The translations under genes were made by a program, and so were the position numbers. A DNA stretch of 59,922 nt, taken from assembly GCA_035531775.1 (NCBI GenBank), contig DATKSG010000018.1, forward strand, positions 1 through 59,922, in the 5' to 3' direction. Below, piece by piece: positions 42,112-50,191 of this stretch. Under the pieces are notes generated by a model that did no database searches, was not told the origin of the DNA, and worked only from the letters and a program-made list of their open reading frames with translations. This DNA comes from DATKSG01 sp035531775 (GTDB lineage Bacteria > Actinomycetota > Acidimicrobiia > Acidimicrobiales > UBA8190). Each line of letters begins with the position of its first letter. The stretch's first letter is position 1.

Positions 42112-42843
42112 TCAGGCCGCGTTGCCTGCCACCGACGAAGGCGCGGGGCGCAGACTGGAGGGCACCATCACGGCTTTCACCACCAGACGCTGGCGGGCCG
42201 AGCCGCGCGGCGTGCAGGTGGTGAGGGTGAGGATCCACTGCCCGGGGGTGGGGGCCACCACGGCGGTGTCACCGGGTGCCACGGCGAAGGGGATGCCGCT
42301 CACCACGTACGTGCACGATGCCGGGGGGGTCGTGACCTTGATGAGGTCGCCGGGGACGAGCTCGTTCAGGTCGTAGAAAGGGTGGAGGAACGTCGTGCGA
42401 TGTCCGGCCACCGCCGCGTCGCCGGCCGTGCAGGGCATGGCCGTCGCCGGGTAGTGCCCCGGGCCCTCGGCCAGGTCGCCGGCGCCGATGCCTTGCACCA
42501 TGACCATGTCGAGGCCGATGGCCGCGATGACGATGCGCCCGAGGGCGTGGCCTTCGCCGCCTGCGGCGGCGGCCGGCTGGCCGGCCACGGTGGGGTCGTC
42601 GATCTGGGCGGCCAGGGCGCGTTGGGCCCTCGCCGCGTACCAGTTCGACAGCGCGGGGAACGACAGAGCCAGCGCAGCAGCGACGGCACAGACCACAGCC
42701 AGCGCCGGTAGCCCGATTCTGGCCCAGCGCGACTGCGACAGTCGCAGCACCCCGCGGCGCCGGCTCCCCGCCGCCGCGGGGTGCCGGCCACGCTCGCCTG
42801 GCGGCGATGGGGCCTCAGGCGACGACGGCAGAAGCGTCGTCAT
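42112..42843 (-). CDS. Class E-like sortase
   Basis: This is a membrane transpeptidase that attaches surface proteins to the cell wall. The 243 residues comprise a Pro/Arg-rich inner segment, one helix (IGLPALAVVCAVAAALALSFP, about 43-63) and the sortase barrel. The catalytic His148 is in AGHRTTFLHPFYDL, Cys210 in LTLTTCTP and an Arg about nine residues later (RQRLVV). The layout matches actinobacterial class E housekeeping sortases. It lies 4 bases after the stop of the LPFTG protein gene and so is almost certainly cotranscribed with its substrate. Confidence 0.92.
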   Translation of the reverse strand: MTTLLPSSPEAPSPPGERGRHPAAAGSRRRGVLRLSQSRWARIGLPALAVVCAVAAALALSFPALSNWYAARAQRALAAQIDDPTVAGQPAAAAGGEGHALGRIVIAAIGLDMVMVQGIGAGDLAEGPGHYPATAMPCTAGDAAVAGHRTTFLHPFYDLNELVPGDLIKVTTPPASCTYVVSGIPFAVAPGDTAVVAPTPGQWILTLTTCTPRGSARQRLVVKAVMVPSSLRPAPSSVAGNAA

Positions 42844-42847
42844 CGCC

Positions 42848-43924
42848 TCAAGCGAGCAGACGTCCGGCCAGGCGCAGGGCGATGGCGGCCAACGCTGCCA
42901 TCGCTGCCAGCACCAGGGCGATCAAGCCGGCCAGGGGGATCCACGACGGCTCGCCGGTGAAGGGGAGCGAGCCGCTCCCGCCACCGGTGCCCGCGTCCGA
43001 TCCGGTCACACTGTTGTCGGCCAGAGTGGCGCCCCCCGAAGAACCGGAGTTGCCGCTGCTGGGACTGGTGGCCGAACCGCCGCCGCTGGACCCTCCTTGA
43101 CTGCCGGTGCTGCTCTGGGTGTTCCCGCCACCCGAAGTCGTGTTGCTTCCCGACCCGCTGGTCGGGGCACAGCCCGAGCCGGTGAGGATCTGGGCTGCAA
43201 TGTCGTTGGAGCCGGTGAAAGTGCTCTGGCCCGAGCCCGAGTCGAAGCCCTGCTCGACTTGCTCGACGCCGGCGGCCAACGGTGTGAAGAGGGCGCATTG
43301 GGGGGCTGAGCTACTGCCGCCGCCTGAGGACGGAGCCGAGGGCAGGCCCGGGCCGCCGCTCGAGGAGCTGATGGGGCACCCCGAGCCCGACGCCATCTGA
43401 GCGGCGATGTCGGGGAAGGGCCCTTTGCCGCCGAACTCCGGTGCTCCTTGGGACCCGGCCTGGGAATTCCAGGCCTGCTCGAACTGCTCGATGCCACCTT
43501 CGAGGGGCGAGAAGAGCTGGCACTGCGGGCCGCCGCTGCCACCGCCCGACGACGGGGGGGCGGGCACACCCGAGGGAGGTGCCGGGGTGCCCGAGGATCC
43601 AGTCGAGATCGGGCACCCGCTGCCGGCGGCCATTTGCCCGGCGATATCGGGAAGCTGGCCCGAGCTGGCGAAACTGGGGGCGCCGAACGACGGGGCACCC
43701 TGCGATCCGGCCTGGGCGTTCCAGGCCGCCTCGAACTGGTAGAAGGCGCCTTCGAGGGGGGAGAAGAGCTGGCACTGGGGCCCGGCGGCGGCCGAGGAGG
43801 CCACGTGCGACGGTGCCGCCCCGGCCACGCCGGCGGCGAAGGGGGCCAAAGCCAGAGCGGCCGACGCCACTCCCACGCCCAGCAACTTGCCTACGAGCCT
43901 TGTCGCCCCATTGGACGGCAGCAT
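42848..43924 (-). CDS. Cell-wall-anchored LPFTG protein with three Cys-pair repeats
   Basis: A 358-residue surface protein. ATG 43924 follows a GGGGAGAG site; the longer frame is not needed. The signal peptide ends near VAGAAP (about residue 37). Three repeats follow (49-107, 133-186, 208-255), each reading QCxLFxPL, a Glu/Gln-rich helix, an acidic DIAxQ element and GSGC. Each repeat thus has two Cys about 42-53 residues apart (51/104, 135/183, 210/252), suggesting one disulfide per unit. A Ser/Gly linker leads to LPFTG at 320-324, a helix and a basic tail. The repeat is not one I recognise. Confidence 0.88.
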   Translation of the reverse strand: MLPSNGATRLVGKLLGVGVASAALALAPFAAGVAGAAPSHVASSAAAGPQCQLFSPLEGAFYQFEAAWNAQAGSQGAPSFGAPSFASSGQLPDIAGQMAAGSGCPISTGSSGTPAPPSGVPAPPSSGGGSGGPQCQLFSPLEGGIEQFEQAWNSQAGSQGAPEFGGKGPFPDIAAQMASGSGCPISSSSGGPGLPSAPSSGGGSSSAPQCALFTPLAAGVEQVEQGFDSGSGQSTFTGSNDIAAQILTGSGCAPTSGSGSNTTSGGGNTQSSTGSQGGSSGGGSATSPSSGNSGSSGGATLADNSVTGSDAGTGGGSGSLPFTGEPSWIPLAGLIALVLAAMAALAAIALRLAGRLLA

Positions 43925-44032
43925 GCGATCTCTCCCCACGTCAGGACCAGCGAGCGGAACTCCAACGGGTCTCACCCGGCACTGCAACTGACCTCACGAA
44001 CACGGCCCGTATTCGCGGTTTCTCGCAGGGGA

Positions 44033-44062
44033 GGGGAAATTCTTGACGGAGCGTGGGGAAAT
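44033..44062. promoter_or_regulatory. Two GGGGAAAT direct repeats between surface-protein and sigma genes
   Basis: GGGGAAAT occurs at 44033-44040 and 44055-44062, a spacing of 22 bases or about two helical turns. They sit in the 267-base divergent region between the LPFTG gene and the sigma-factor gene. They could be an operator or the -35 element of an alternative promoter. There is no proof. Confidence 0.35.
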
Positions 44063-44191
44063 CGTGCTCCTGGACCGCCAGAACACCCGTGCCCGGCAGT
44101 TCCTCCTCATAGCGCCCGGACAATGCGCATAGAAGTCGGCTCACCACATAACGCTGTCGTCCGGGGCGAAGGATCAGGGGGATCCGGCCTC

Positions 44192-44683
44192 ATGGGCACG
44201 ACCACGCAGAGCACCATCACTTTCGAGGACTTCTACCGGTCCCGGGCACCGGCGCTGCACCGCTACGCCACGGTGGTGGCCGGCCATTCCTTGGCCGACG
44301 ATGCCTGCCAGGACGCATGGCTCCGCATGTGGCGAGCCTGGGGATCGGCCGACGACGAGCGACTCGACGCCTGGGCACGTCAGGTGGTGCGCAACTGCTG
44401 CATCGACCGGCGCCAAGCCCGCGGCGAGCAGGCCAACCCTTCTGTCGATACCCCGGCGCCGGGCCCCGAGCCCGACGAGCTGGTGGTGCGCCGGGCCGAG
44501 GCCATCGCCCTGGGCGAGCACGTTCGGCGCCTGCCAGACCATCTGCGTGACGTGTTGTGGGCCAGGGAGATGCTGGGTCTCAGCTACGCCGAGATCGCCG
44601 CCACCTTGGAGATCCCCATCGGAACGGTGATGTCGCGGCTGCACTCGGCTCGCCGCAAACTCGCACGTAAGCTCGTCGGGTAG
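44192..44683 (+). CDS. ECF-type RNA polymerase sigma factor
   Basis: A 163-residue sigma factor with region 2 (ITFEDFYRSRAPALHRYA, ADDACQDAWLRMWRAWG) and region 4 (LPDHLRDVLWAREMLGLSYAEIAATLEIPIGTVMSRLHSARRKLA), joined by a short linker rich in Pro and Glu. Both DNA-recognition parts are complete. ATG 44192 is the first start that fits the domain; the longer frames overlap the LPFTG gene on the other strand. Its partner anti-sigma gene follows after 37 bases. Divergence from the sortase operon suggests that it controls that operon or itself. Confidence 0.92.
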   Translation: MGTTTQSTITFEDFYRSRAPALHRYATVVAGHSLADDACQDAWLRMWRAWGSADDERLDAWARQVVRNCCIDRRQARGEQANPSVDTPAPGPEPDELVVRRAEAIALGEHVRRLPDHLRDVLWAREMLGLSYAEIAATLEIPIGTVMSRLHSARRKLARKLVG

Positions 44684-44720
44684 GCCCGGCCGGGCCGGGG
44701 ACGACGGAGCCGGGGGCACC

Positions 44721-46190
44721 ATGGGCCGCATCAGACGGCATCCAAGGCGCATGCAGCTCGAAGCATGGTTCGACGGCGAGGCGCCAGACGGGCTGGCCGA
44801 GCACCTCCACAGCTGCGCGTCGTGCTTCTCGCACCTCCAGACGCTGTCGCGCATCCGCGCCGGGGTGCGCCACGGTCTGGGCGAGGTCACGACGGCCCGG
44901 CCTCCGGTGCTGGGCGGCACGGGGCTCGGGGGCACCGAGCCAGTGAGCACAGGGCCTTCGGTGCCGGCCACAACCCGAGCCGGCCGGCTAGTGCTGGTGG
45001 CGGCCGGCGCCGCGGCGCTCGTGGTGGCCGGCGTGACCGTCGGGCTCCGACCGCGACCGGTGCACGGCACCCTGTCGGCGGCGAGTGGCTCGCTACCGGC
45101 CAGTGTCACCCATAGGGGCACCGGCGCGCCGGGCGCAGCCGGTGCCACCTCCTCGAAGAACCCGGCGTCGGCGCCCGTCGTCCCCGATGGGCCGCCGTCC
45201 CCGTCCGGGCGACGCACCCAGCGCGCCGGACGGTCAAGCGGTGCGGTGTCGCCGGTGGTGGGAGCGGCGCTGGAGCTGGCTGTGATCGTGCCGGCCCAGG
45301 GCCCCGACTCGGCTGACGCCACCGAGGTGACCCAAGCGGTGCGCCAAGCAGTGGCCGATGCCAACGCCACCGGTGGGGTCGGCCACGCTCCGGTCGGCCT
45401 TACCGTGGTGTCGGCCGACGACACCGGCGCCCTGGCCGCGCTGTCGAGCGAGCCCGCGGTGGTGGTAGGTGGCTTCGGGGCACCGGCCCCGGCCGGGGTC
45501 CCGTGGATGTTGCCGGCCGACCCGTGGGCCACTGGGCCCGGCGTGGTGGCGGCCGAGCTCACCCCTCAGGCGGCCGGTGAGCGTCTGGGCCAGGACCTGA
45601 TCCACCGGGGACAGTCCGGTACCGTCGGCATCATCGAGGGCACCGGCCCCGACACCGCCCTGGCCACCGGGCTGGCCGCCGTGGTCCCCACCACCACCGT
45701 GCAGGCGCCGGCCGACGGGGCCTGTCTCCCGGCGGTGAGCGCCCTCGAGCAGCAGGGCGTGGTGGCAGTGGCCGTGGCCGGCTCCCCGGCCCTGTCGACC
45801 TCGTGTGTGTCGGCCCTCGGAGCCTTGTCGTGGTCGCCCCCGGGCGGGGTCCTGGTGGCACCGTCGGCCGCCTACGGCGGGGTGGCTTCGGCCGGGGTGG
45901 TCGGAGGGACCGACGTCTTCACCGTCCTCGGCCTGCCGTGGCCCGAGTCGTCCTCAGCCGGCGCGGCGCGGTTCCGACGCGAGCTGCCCGGCGTCACCTC
46001 GTATCGTGCCCTCGTGTCCTTCGCCGCCGTGGAGATGGCGGTGGAGGTGGCGCGCCAGGCCGGCTCGGTGTCGCTGTCGTCGGTGGCGTCGCGGTCGTGG
46101 CGCAACGACCTCTTCGACTACCAGGGAACGACCAACGACGGCGCCCAGGTGGTCCAGGCCTCGGCCAGCGGCTGGGCCTCGGCTCCCTGA
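44721..46190 (+). CDS. Transmembrane zinc-type anti-sigma factor fused to a type I periplasmic-binding-like domain
   Basis: This 489-residue protein has three parts. Residues 10-55 are an anti-sigma zinc domain (H28-x3-C32-x2-C35 in HLHSCASC). A single helix lies at about 88-107 (AGRLVLVAAGAAALVVAG). After a Pro/Ser-rich outer linker, residues about 185-489 resemble the type I periplasmic ligand-binding fold of amino-acid/branched-chain receptors: LAVIVPAQGPDSADATEVTQ, AVADANATGGVGHAPVGLTVV, AVVVGGFG and a second lobe with VGIIEGTGPD and SYRALVSFAAVEMA. The outer ligand domain is unusual for anti-sigma factors. I infer that ligand binding outside releases the sigma factor inside. Confidence 0.85.
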   Translation: MGRIRRHPRRMQLEAWFDGEAPDGLAEHLHSCASCFSHLQTLSRIRAGVRHGLGEVTTARPPVLGGTGLGGTEPVSTGPSVPATTRAGRLVLVAAGAAALVVAGVTVGLRPRPVHGTLSAASGSLPASVTHRGTGAPGAAGATSSKNPASAPVVPDGPPSPSGRRTQRAGRSSGAVSPVVGAALELAVIVPAQGPDSADATEVTQAVRQAVADANATGGVGHAPVGLTVVSADDTGALAALSSEPAVVVGGFGAPAPAGVPWMLPADPWATGPGVVAAELTPQAAGERLGQDLIHRGQSGTVGIIEGTGPDTALATGLAAVVPTTTVQAPADGACLPAVSALEQQGVVAVAVAGSPALSTSCVSALGALSWSPPGGVLVAPSAAYGGVASAGVVGGTDVFTVLGLPWPESSSAGAARFRRELPGVTSYRALVSFAAVEMAVEVARQAGSVSLSSVASRSWRNDLFDYQGTTNDGAQVVQASASGWASAP

Positions 46191-46208
46191 GCGGTCGGGC
46201 CCCGGCGG

Positions 46209-46889
46209 TCAGCTGCGTGGTGCGCCTGGATGCGCCGCCAACCTGGTGGCCAGGTGCTCCCAGGTTGCTTTGGCGGCCGGCCACACATCGAGCCCGTCCA
46301 CGCGCCGCAGCCAGTCCAGGTTGGCCACGTGCAGCGGGTCGGCCTCGTCGTAGTGGTTGAGCACGACTACGCCGGCCCACCCCCGTCGCTCCAACGAGTC
46401 GGCACACAGTCGCACGGCGCTGATGGTCCCGAGGCCGGCGTCGGCCACCACCAGCAACACGTCGGCACCGAGGCGTGCGGCGAGGTCGAGGGTGTCACCG
46501 TCGTCGGCTTGCGGTGAGCGCAGGCCGCCGGCCGACTCCACCAGGCCGACGTCGATGGCGTCGTCGGGCCAACACAGCTCGTGGGCCAATTCGTCCACCA
46601 GCACCGGCCGGCGCCCGAGGAGGCGGGCCGCCATAGGCGGGGCCAGGGCCACCGGGTAGCTGCGCTCGGGGCGGCACACCACCTCGGGCGGCTCCTCGCT
46701 GGCCAGGCCGAGCACCTGGGCATCGGTCGGCCCGGACCCGGGGGCGAAGGACTGGGCCGGCTTGCGCGCGGCGACCGTCAGGCCTTGGGCCCGCCAGGTC
46801 TCGAGCAGGCGGGCCGCCACCCAGGTCTTGCCCACCTCGGTGCCGGTGCCGCCCACGAGCACCACGCGCCGCGGGCGGGCTCCGGTCAC
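46209..46889 (-). CDS. bioD: Dethiobiotin synthetase
   Basis: This ATP-dependent enzyme closes the ureido ring of dethiobiotin from 7,8-diaminopelargonate and CO2. The 226 residues show the P-loop GGTGTEVGKTW, the catalytic Lys in ARKPAQSF, the loop in VGLVESAGGLRSPQADDGD and VVVLNHYDEADPLH. The GTG start at 46889 overlaps the bioF stop by 4 bases. It is the last gene of bioA-bioF-bioD. Biotin synthase (bioB) is not in the window. Confidence 0.92.
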   Translation of the reverse strand: MTGARPRRVVLVGGTGTEVGKTWVAARLLETWRAQGLTVAARKPAQSFAPGSGPTDAQVLGLASEEPPEVVCRPERSYPVALAPPMAARLLGRRPVLVDELAHELCWPDDAIDVGLVESAGGLRSPQADDGDTLDLAARLGADVLLVVADAGLGTISAVRLCADSLERRGWAGVVVLNHYDEADPLHVANLDWLRRVDGLDVWPAAKATWEHLATRLAAHPGAPRS

Positions 46890-48031
46890 GTGTGGACCGG
46901 CGAGGCCACCCGAGGCAACCGAGGTAGCCGCCCCAGGGCTTCGGCCAGCCGAGTGACGTCAGTCTGGTCGTGGCCGGCCGACAGCGTGATCCGCAGGCGC
47001 GCCGTCCCTGGAGCCACCGTCGGAGGGCGGATGGCGGGCACCCACAGGCCCTGGGCCAGTAGCGCTTCGGCGGCGTGGAGCGCCGCCTCCTCGCTGCCGA
47101 GCACCACCGGCACGATGGGGCTCGGGTGCCCCGGCGCCACCATGTCCACGTAGCGGCGCAGGCGACTGCGCAGGGCGTCTCCTTCGGACGAGTGCACGAT
47201 GGCCAGGGCGGCCAGCGCCGCCGCGCTGTCGGCCGGGGTGGGGGCGGTGGTGAAGATGTAGGAGCGGGCCCGGTTCTCCACCAACTCGATGAAGGGGGCC
47301 GGCCCGGCCACATAGCCACCGAGCGACCCGAGCGCCTTGGACAGGGTCCCCACCCGCAGGGCTTCCACGCCGGCCAGGTCGAGGCCCGGGTCGGGCCCGA
47401 GCACGCCGTGCGCTTCGTCGAGCACCAACAGCGCCCCGTGGCGTCGGCAGAGCTCGGCCATGGCGGCCACAGGAGCCACGTCGCCGTCCATGGAGAACAC
47501 CGTGTCGCTCACCACCATGGCCGGACCCGGAGCCGAGGCCAGCGCGGCGTCGAGGGCGTCCATATCGAGATGCGGATAGACGGCCACCTCGGCCTGGGCC
47601 AGCCGGGCGCCGTCGATGATCGAGGCGTGGTTGCGCTCGTCGGAGCAGATGCGCACACCGCTTTGACCGAAGGTGGTGAGCACCCCGAGATTGGTGCTGT
47701 AGCCGGTCGGGAACACCACCGCCCGCTCGCACCCTGCGGCGTCGGCCAGGGCGCGCTCGAGCTCGTGGTGCACCGGCCGCGACCCGGTCACCAGTCGCGA
47801 GGCGCCGGCTCCGGCTCCCCAACGGGTGAGCGCCTGGCGAGCGGCGTCGATCACGGCAGGGTGGGAGGCCAGGCCGAGGTAGTCGTTGGAGGCGAAGGAC
47901 ACCACGCGCTGTCCGCTGTCGGTGAGGGTGCCCGACGGCCCGGTGGCGTCGAAGGATCGCGGGGCGCGCCAGCGGCACTCGGCGCGCACCTCGTCGCAAC
48001 TGCTCGCCACCCGCTCGGCCCAGCTGGTCAC
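46886..48031 (-). CDS. bioF: 8-Amino-7-oxononanoate synthase
   Basis: This PLP enzyme joins pimeloyl thioester and alanine in the biotin pathway. The 381 residues are of the alpha-oxoamine synthase type: SFASNDYLGLASHPAV, GAGASRLVTGSRPVHHELE, a cofactor His region in DERNHASIIDGARLA and DEAHGVLG. The PLP Lys is in VGTLSKALGSLGGYVAG, followed by FTTAPTPADSAAALAAL. It overlaps both bioA (4 bases) and bioD (4 bases), showing a coupled operon. Confidence 0.94.
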   Translation of the reverse strand: MTSWAERVASSCDEVRAECRWRAPRSFDATGPSGTLTDSGQRVVSFASNDYLGLASHPAVIDAARQALTRWGAGAGASRLVTGSRPVHHELERALADAAGCERAVVFPTGYSTNLGVLTTFGQSGVRICSDERNHASIIDGARLAQAEVAVYPHLDMDALDAALASAPGPAMVVSDTVFSMDGDVAPVAAMAELCRRHGALLVLDEAHGVLGPDPGLDLAGVEALRVGTLSKALGSLGGYVAGPAPFIELVENRARSYIFTTAPTPADSAAALAALAIVHSSEGDALRSRLRRYVDMVAPGHPSPIVPVVLGSEEAALHAAEALLAQGLWVPAIRPPTVAPGTARLRITLSAGHDQTDVTRLAEALGRLPRLPRVASPVHT

Positions 48032-49332
48032 GCCGTCACCTCGTCCACGGCCTTGCCGAGCACGTCCACGATGCAGTCGATCTCCTCGGCCGTGATGGTG
48101 AGCGGTGGCATGACCACCACCACGTCACCGAGCGGGCGTAGCAGCACGCCGCGGCGCACGGCGGCGGCGCACACGAGCCGCCCCCAGCGCAGGCCGGCGA
48201 CGGGCGGGGCCAACTCCACGCCCACCATGAGGCCGCGCTGGCGGATGGCGGCCACCGCCCGGTGACCGCCGAGGCGGACCTGGAGCAGGCGGTCGAGTTG
48301 CTCGGCGCGCCGTCCGACGTTGGCCAGCACCTGCCCGTCACCGAGCAGGCGGAGGTGCTCGAGGGCCACCGCCGCGGCCAGGGCGTTGCCGCCGTAGGAG
48401 TGCCCGTGGAAGAACGTGCGCGGGCTCAGGTCCTCGCCCAGAAAGGCGTCGAAGACGCCACCGGTCGCCACCGTGGCCGACATGGGCAGGTAGCCCCCGG
48501 TGAGACCCTTGCCCAGACACAGAAGGTCCGGGTGCAGATCGCACCACTCACTGGCGAAGAGCCGCCCGGTGCGACCGAAGCCGGTCGCCACCTCGTCGGC
48601 CACCAGCAGCACGCCGGCTTCGGCGCAGGCCCGTCCCAGTCGCTCCACGTCGGCCGGGTCGGCCACCAACATTCCGGCCGCCCCCTGGACCAGCGGCTCC
48701 ACCACGACAGCGGCCAGCTCGTGGGCGCTGCGCTCCACGGTGGCCAGGGCCTTTTCCAACCAGCCCGGGTCGTCGTAGCCCGGGGTGCGCAGCACCGGGA
48801 ATCGCAGCGGGTCGAACAGGTCGGTGCCGAAGCCGCCGTCACCGAGCGATAGCGAGCCCACCGTGTCGCCGTGATAGGCGCTCCCGAGGGCCAGGTAGCT
48901 CCGGCGTTCAGGGTGGCCCTGGTTCACCCAGTACTGAAGGGCGATCTTGAGCGCCTGCTCCACGGCGGCCGCCCCGTCGGAGGCGAAGAGGAAGTGCGGG
49001 TGCTCGACGGGGACGACGGCCGCCAACGCCTCGGCCAACTCGATGACCACCCGGTTGCCGTTGCCGAGCATGGTGGAGTGGGCCACCAATTCCAGCTGGC
49101 GCCGGAGGGCGTCGTCGAGCTCGGGGACGCAATGTCCGAGGGTGGTGACCCACAGCGACGACATGGCGTCCAGGTAATGCCGGCCCTCCACGTCGATCAG
49201 TTCGCGGCCCTCGGCCCGCTCCACCACGATGGCCGAGCTGTCGCTGTAGGCGGCCATCTGGGTGAAGCCGTGCCAGACCACCGCGGCGTCGCGCTCCAAC
49301 CAGGTGGACGGTGCGACCGTCGGGCGGTCCAA
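48028..49332 (-). CDS. bioA: Adenosylmethionine-8-amino-7-oxononanoate aminotransferase
   Basis: This PLP class III aminotransferase uses S-adenosylmethionine as amino donor to make diaminopelargonate. The 434 residues show VWHGFTQMAAY, SSLWVTTLGHCVPELDDAL, a PLP-binding ASDGAAAVEQALKIALQYW, VVVEPLVQGAAGM, ADEVATGFGRTG and the PLP Lys in LCLGKGLTGGYLPMS, with HGHSYGGNALAAA after it. The start is a TTG 2 bases after the crotonase stop; longer readings run through the crotonase gene. It heads the biotin genes. Confidence 0.93.
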   Translation of the reverse strand: MDRPTVAPSTWLERDAAVVWHGFTQMAAYSDSSAIVVERAEGRELIDVEGRHYLDAMSSLWVTTLGHCVPELDDALRRQLELVAHSTMLGNGNRVVIELAEALAAVVPVEHPHFLFASDGAAAVEQALKIALQYWVNQGHPERRSYLALGSAYHGDTVGSLSLGDGGFGTDLFDPLRFPVLRTPGYDDPGWLEKALATVERSAHELAAVVVEPLVQGAAGMLVADPADVERLGRACAEAGVLLVADEVATGFGRTGRLFASEWCDLHPDLLCLGKGLTGGYLPMSATVATGGVFDAFLGEDLSPRTFFHGHSYGGNALAAAVALEHLRLLGDGQVLANVGRRAEQLDRLLQVRLGGHRAVAAIRQRGLMVGVELAPPVAGLRWGRLVCAAAVRRGVLLRPLGDVVVVMPPLTITAEEIDCIVDVLGKAVDEVTA

Positions 49333-49334
49333 CC

Positions 49335-50177
49335 TCAGACCTGCGACCGGCCCCGGTCCACCACGCCGGCGCGTCGACGCTCGATCTCGGCCGGGTCGAC
49401 CCCGGGTCCGTGGAACTCCGCCGCTCGGGCCGTCTCCAAGGCCCAGGCGTCGGCTCCGGTGAGGAGGCTCGACTGGCGGTAGGTCTCGAGCAAGGTGCGC
49501 AGGGCGTGCTGGTCGCTGCTCGTGATGTCGGCGGCCAGGCGGCAGGCGAAGGGGAGCAGCTCGTCGTGGGGAACGACGTGGTTTACGAGCCCCCAGGTCA
49601 AGGCGGTGGCGGCGTCGACGAAGTTGCCCGATGCGCTCATCTCCCGGGCCCGGCGCAGGCCCACCGCCTCGGGCAGCAGCACGGTGAGGCCCCATAGCGG
49701 CTGCACGCCGATGCGGGCGTGGGTGTCGGCGAAACGGGCCCGCTCCGAGGCGATCAGGAAGTCGCAGTTGAGGGCCAGTTCCAAGCCACCGGTGACGGCC
49801 ACCCCGTTCACGGCCCCGATGACGGGCTTGGAGGAGGCGAGCACCGTCCGGCGCCGGCCAGGCCCGTCGGCCGCACTCGGGGCAGCGGCGGTGGTAACGG
49901 GGGTGGTAGCGGGGGTGGTAGCGGCACCAGCCGGGCGGTCGTCGTTCAGCACCCCGCCGTCGCGTCCGAGCTCTTTGAGATCCAAGCCGGCACAGAAGGC
50001 CGGGTCGGCTCCGGTGAGCACCACCACGTCGACGTCGGGGCGCTCGTCGAGATCGGCCATGGTGCGGCGCAGTTCGCTGAGCAGCCGCCGGCTTAGCGCG
50101 TTTCGCGCATCGGGACGGTTGAGCGTCACCACCGCCACGCGCTGGTGCACCTCGAGCAGCACCGGTGTGTCGGTCAT
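49335..50177 (-). CDS. Enoyl-CoA hydratase/isomerase (crotonase) family protein
   Basis: A 280-residue crotonase. The oxyanion-hole loops are in PAFCAGLDLKELGR and AVNGVAVTGGLELALNCDFLIAS, followed by RARFADTHARIGVQPLWGLTVLLPEAVG. Between the two loops lies an unusual insert of about 28 residues rich in Thr, Ala and Pro, coming from short repeats in the DNA near 49870-49950. ATG 50177 is the start; the longer frame runs into the thiolase gene. Its substrate is unknown; the thiolase next to it suggests steroid, fatty-acid or aromatic acyl-CoA breakdown. Confidence 0.88.
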   Translation of the reverse strand: MTDTPVLLEVHQRVAVVTLNRPDARNALSRRLLSELRRTMADLDERPDVDVVVLTGADPAFCAGLDLKELGRDGGVLNDDRPAGAATTPATTPVTTAAAPSAADGPGRRRTVLASSKPVIGAVNGVAVTGGLELALNCDFLIASERARFADTHARIGVQPLWGLTVLLPEAVGLRRAREMSASGNFVDAATALTWGLVNHVVPHDELLPFACRLAADITSSDQHALRTLLETYRQSSLLTGADAWALETARAAEFHGPGVDPAEIERRRAGVVDRGRSQV

Positions 50178-50191
50178 GACCACGTCACCGC

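Noticed and set aside
47075..48265. Long plus-strand frame of 396 codons opposite bioF
   Set aside because: It is the reverse reading of bioF, His/Gly/Arg-rich and without any motif.
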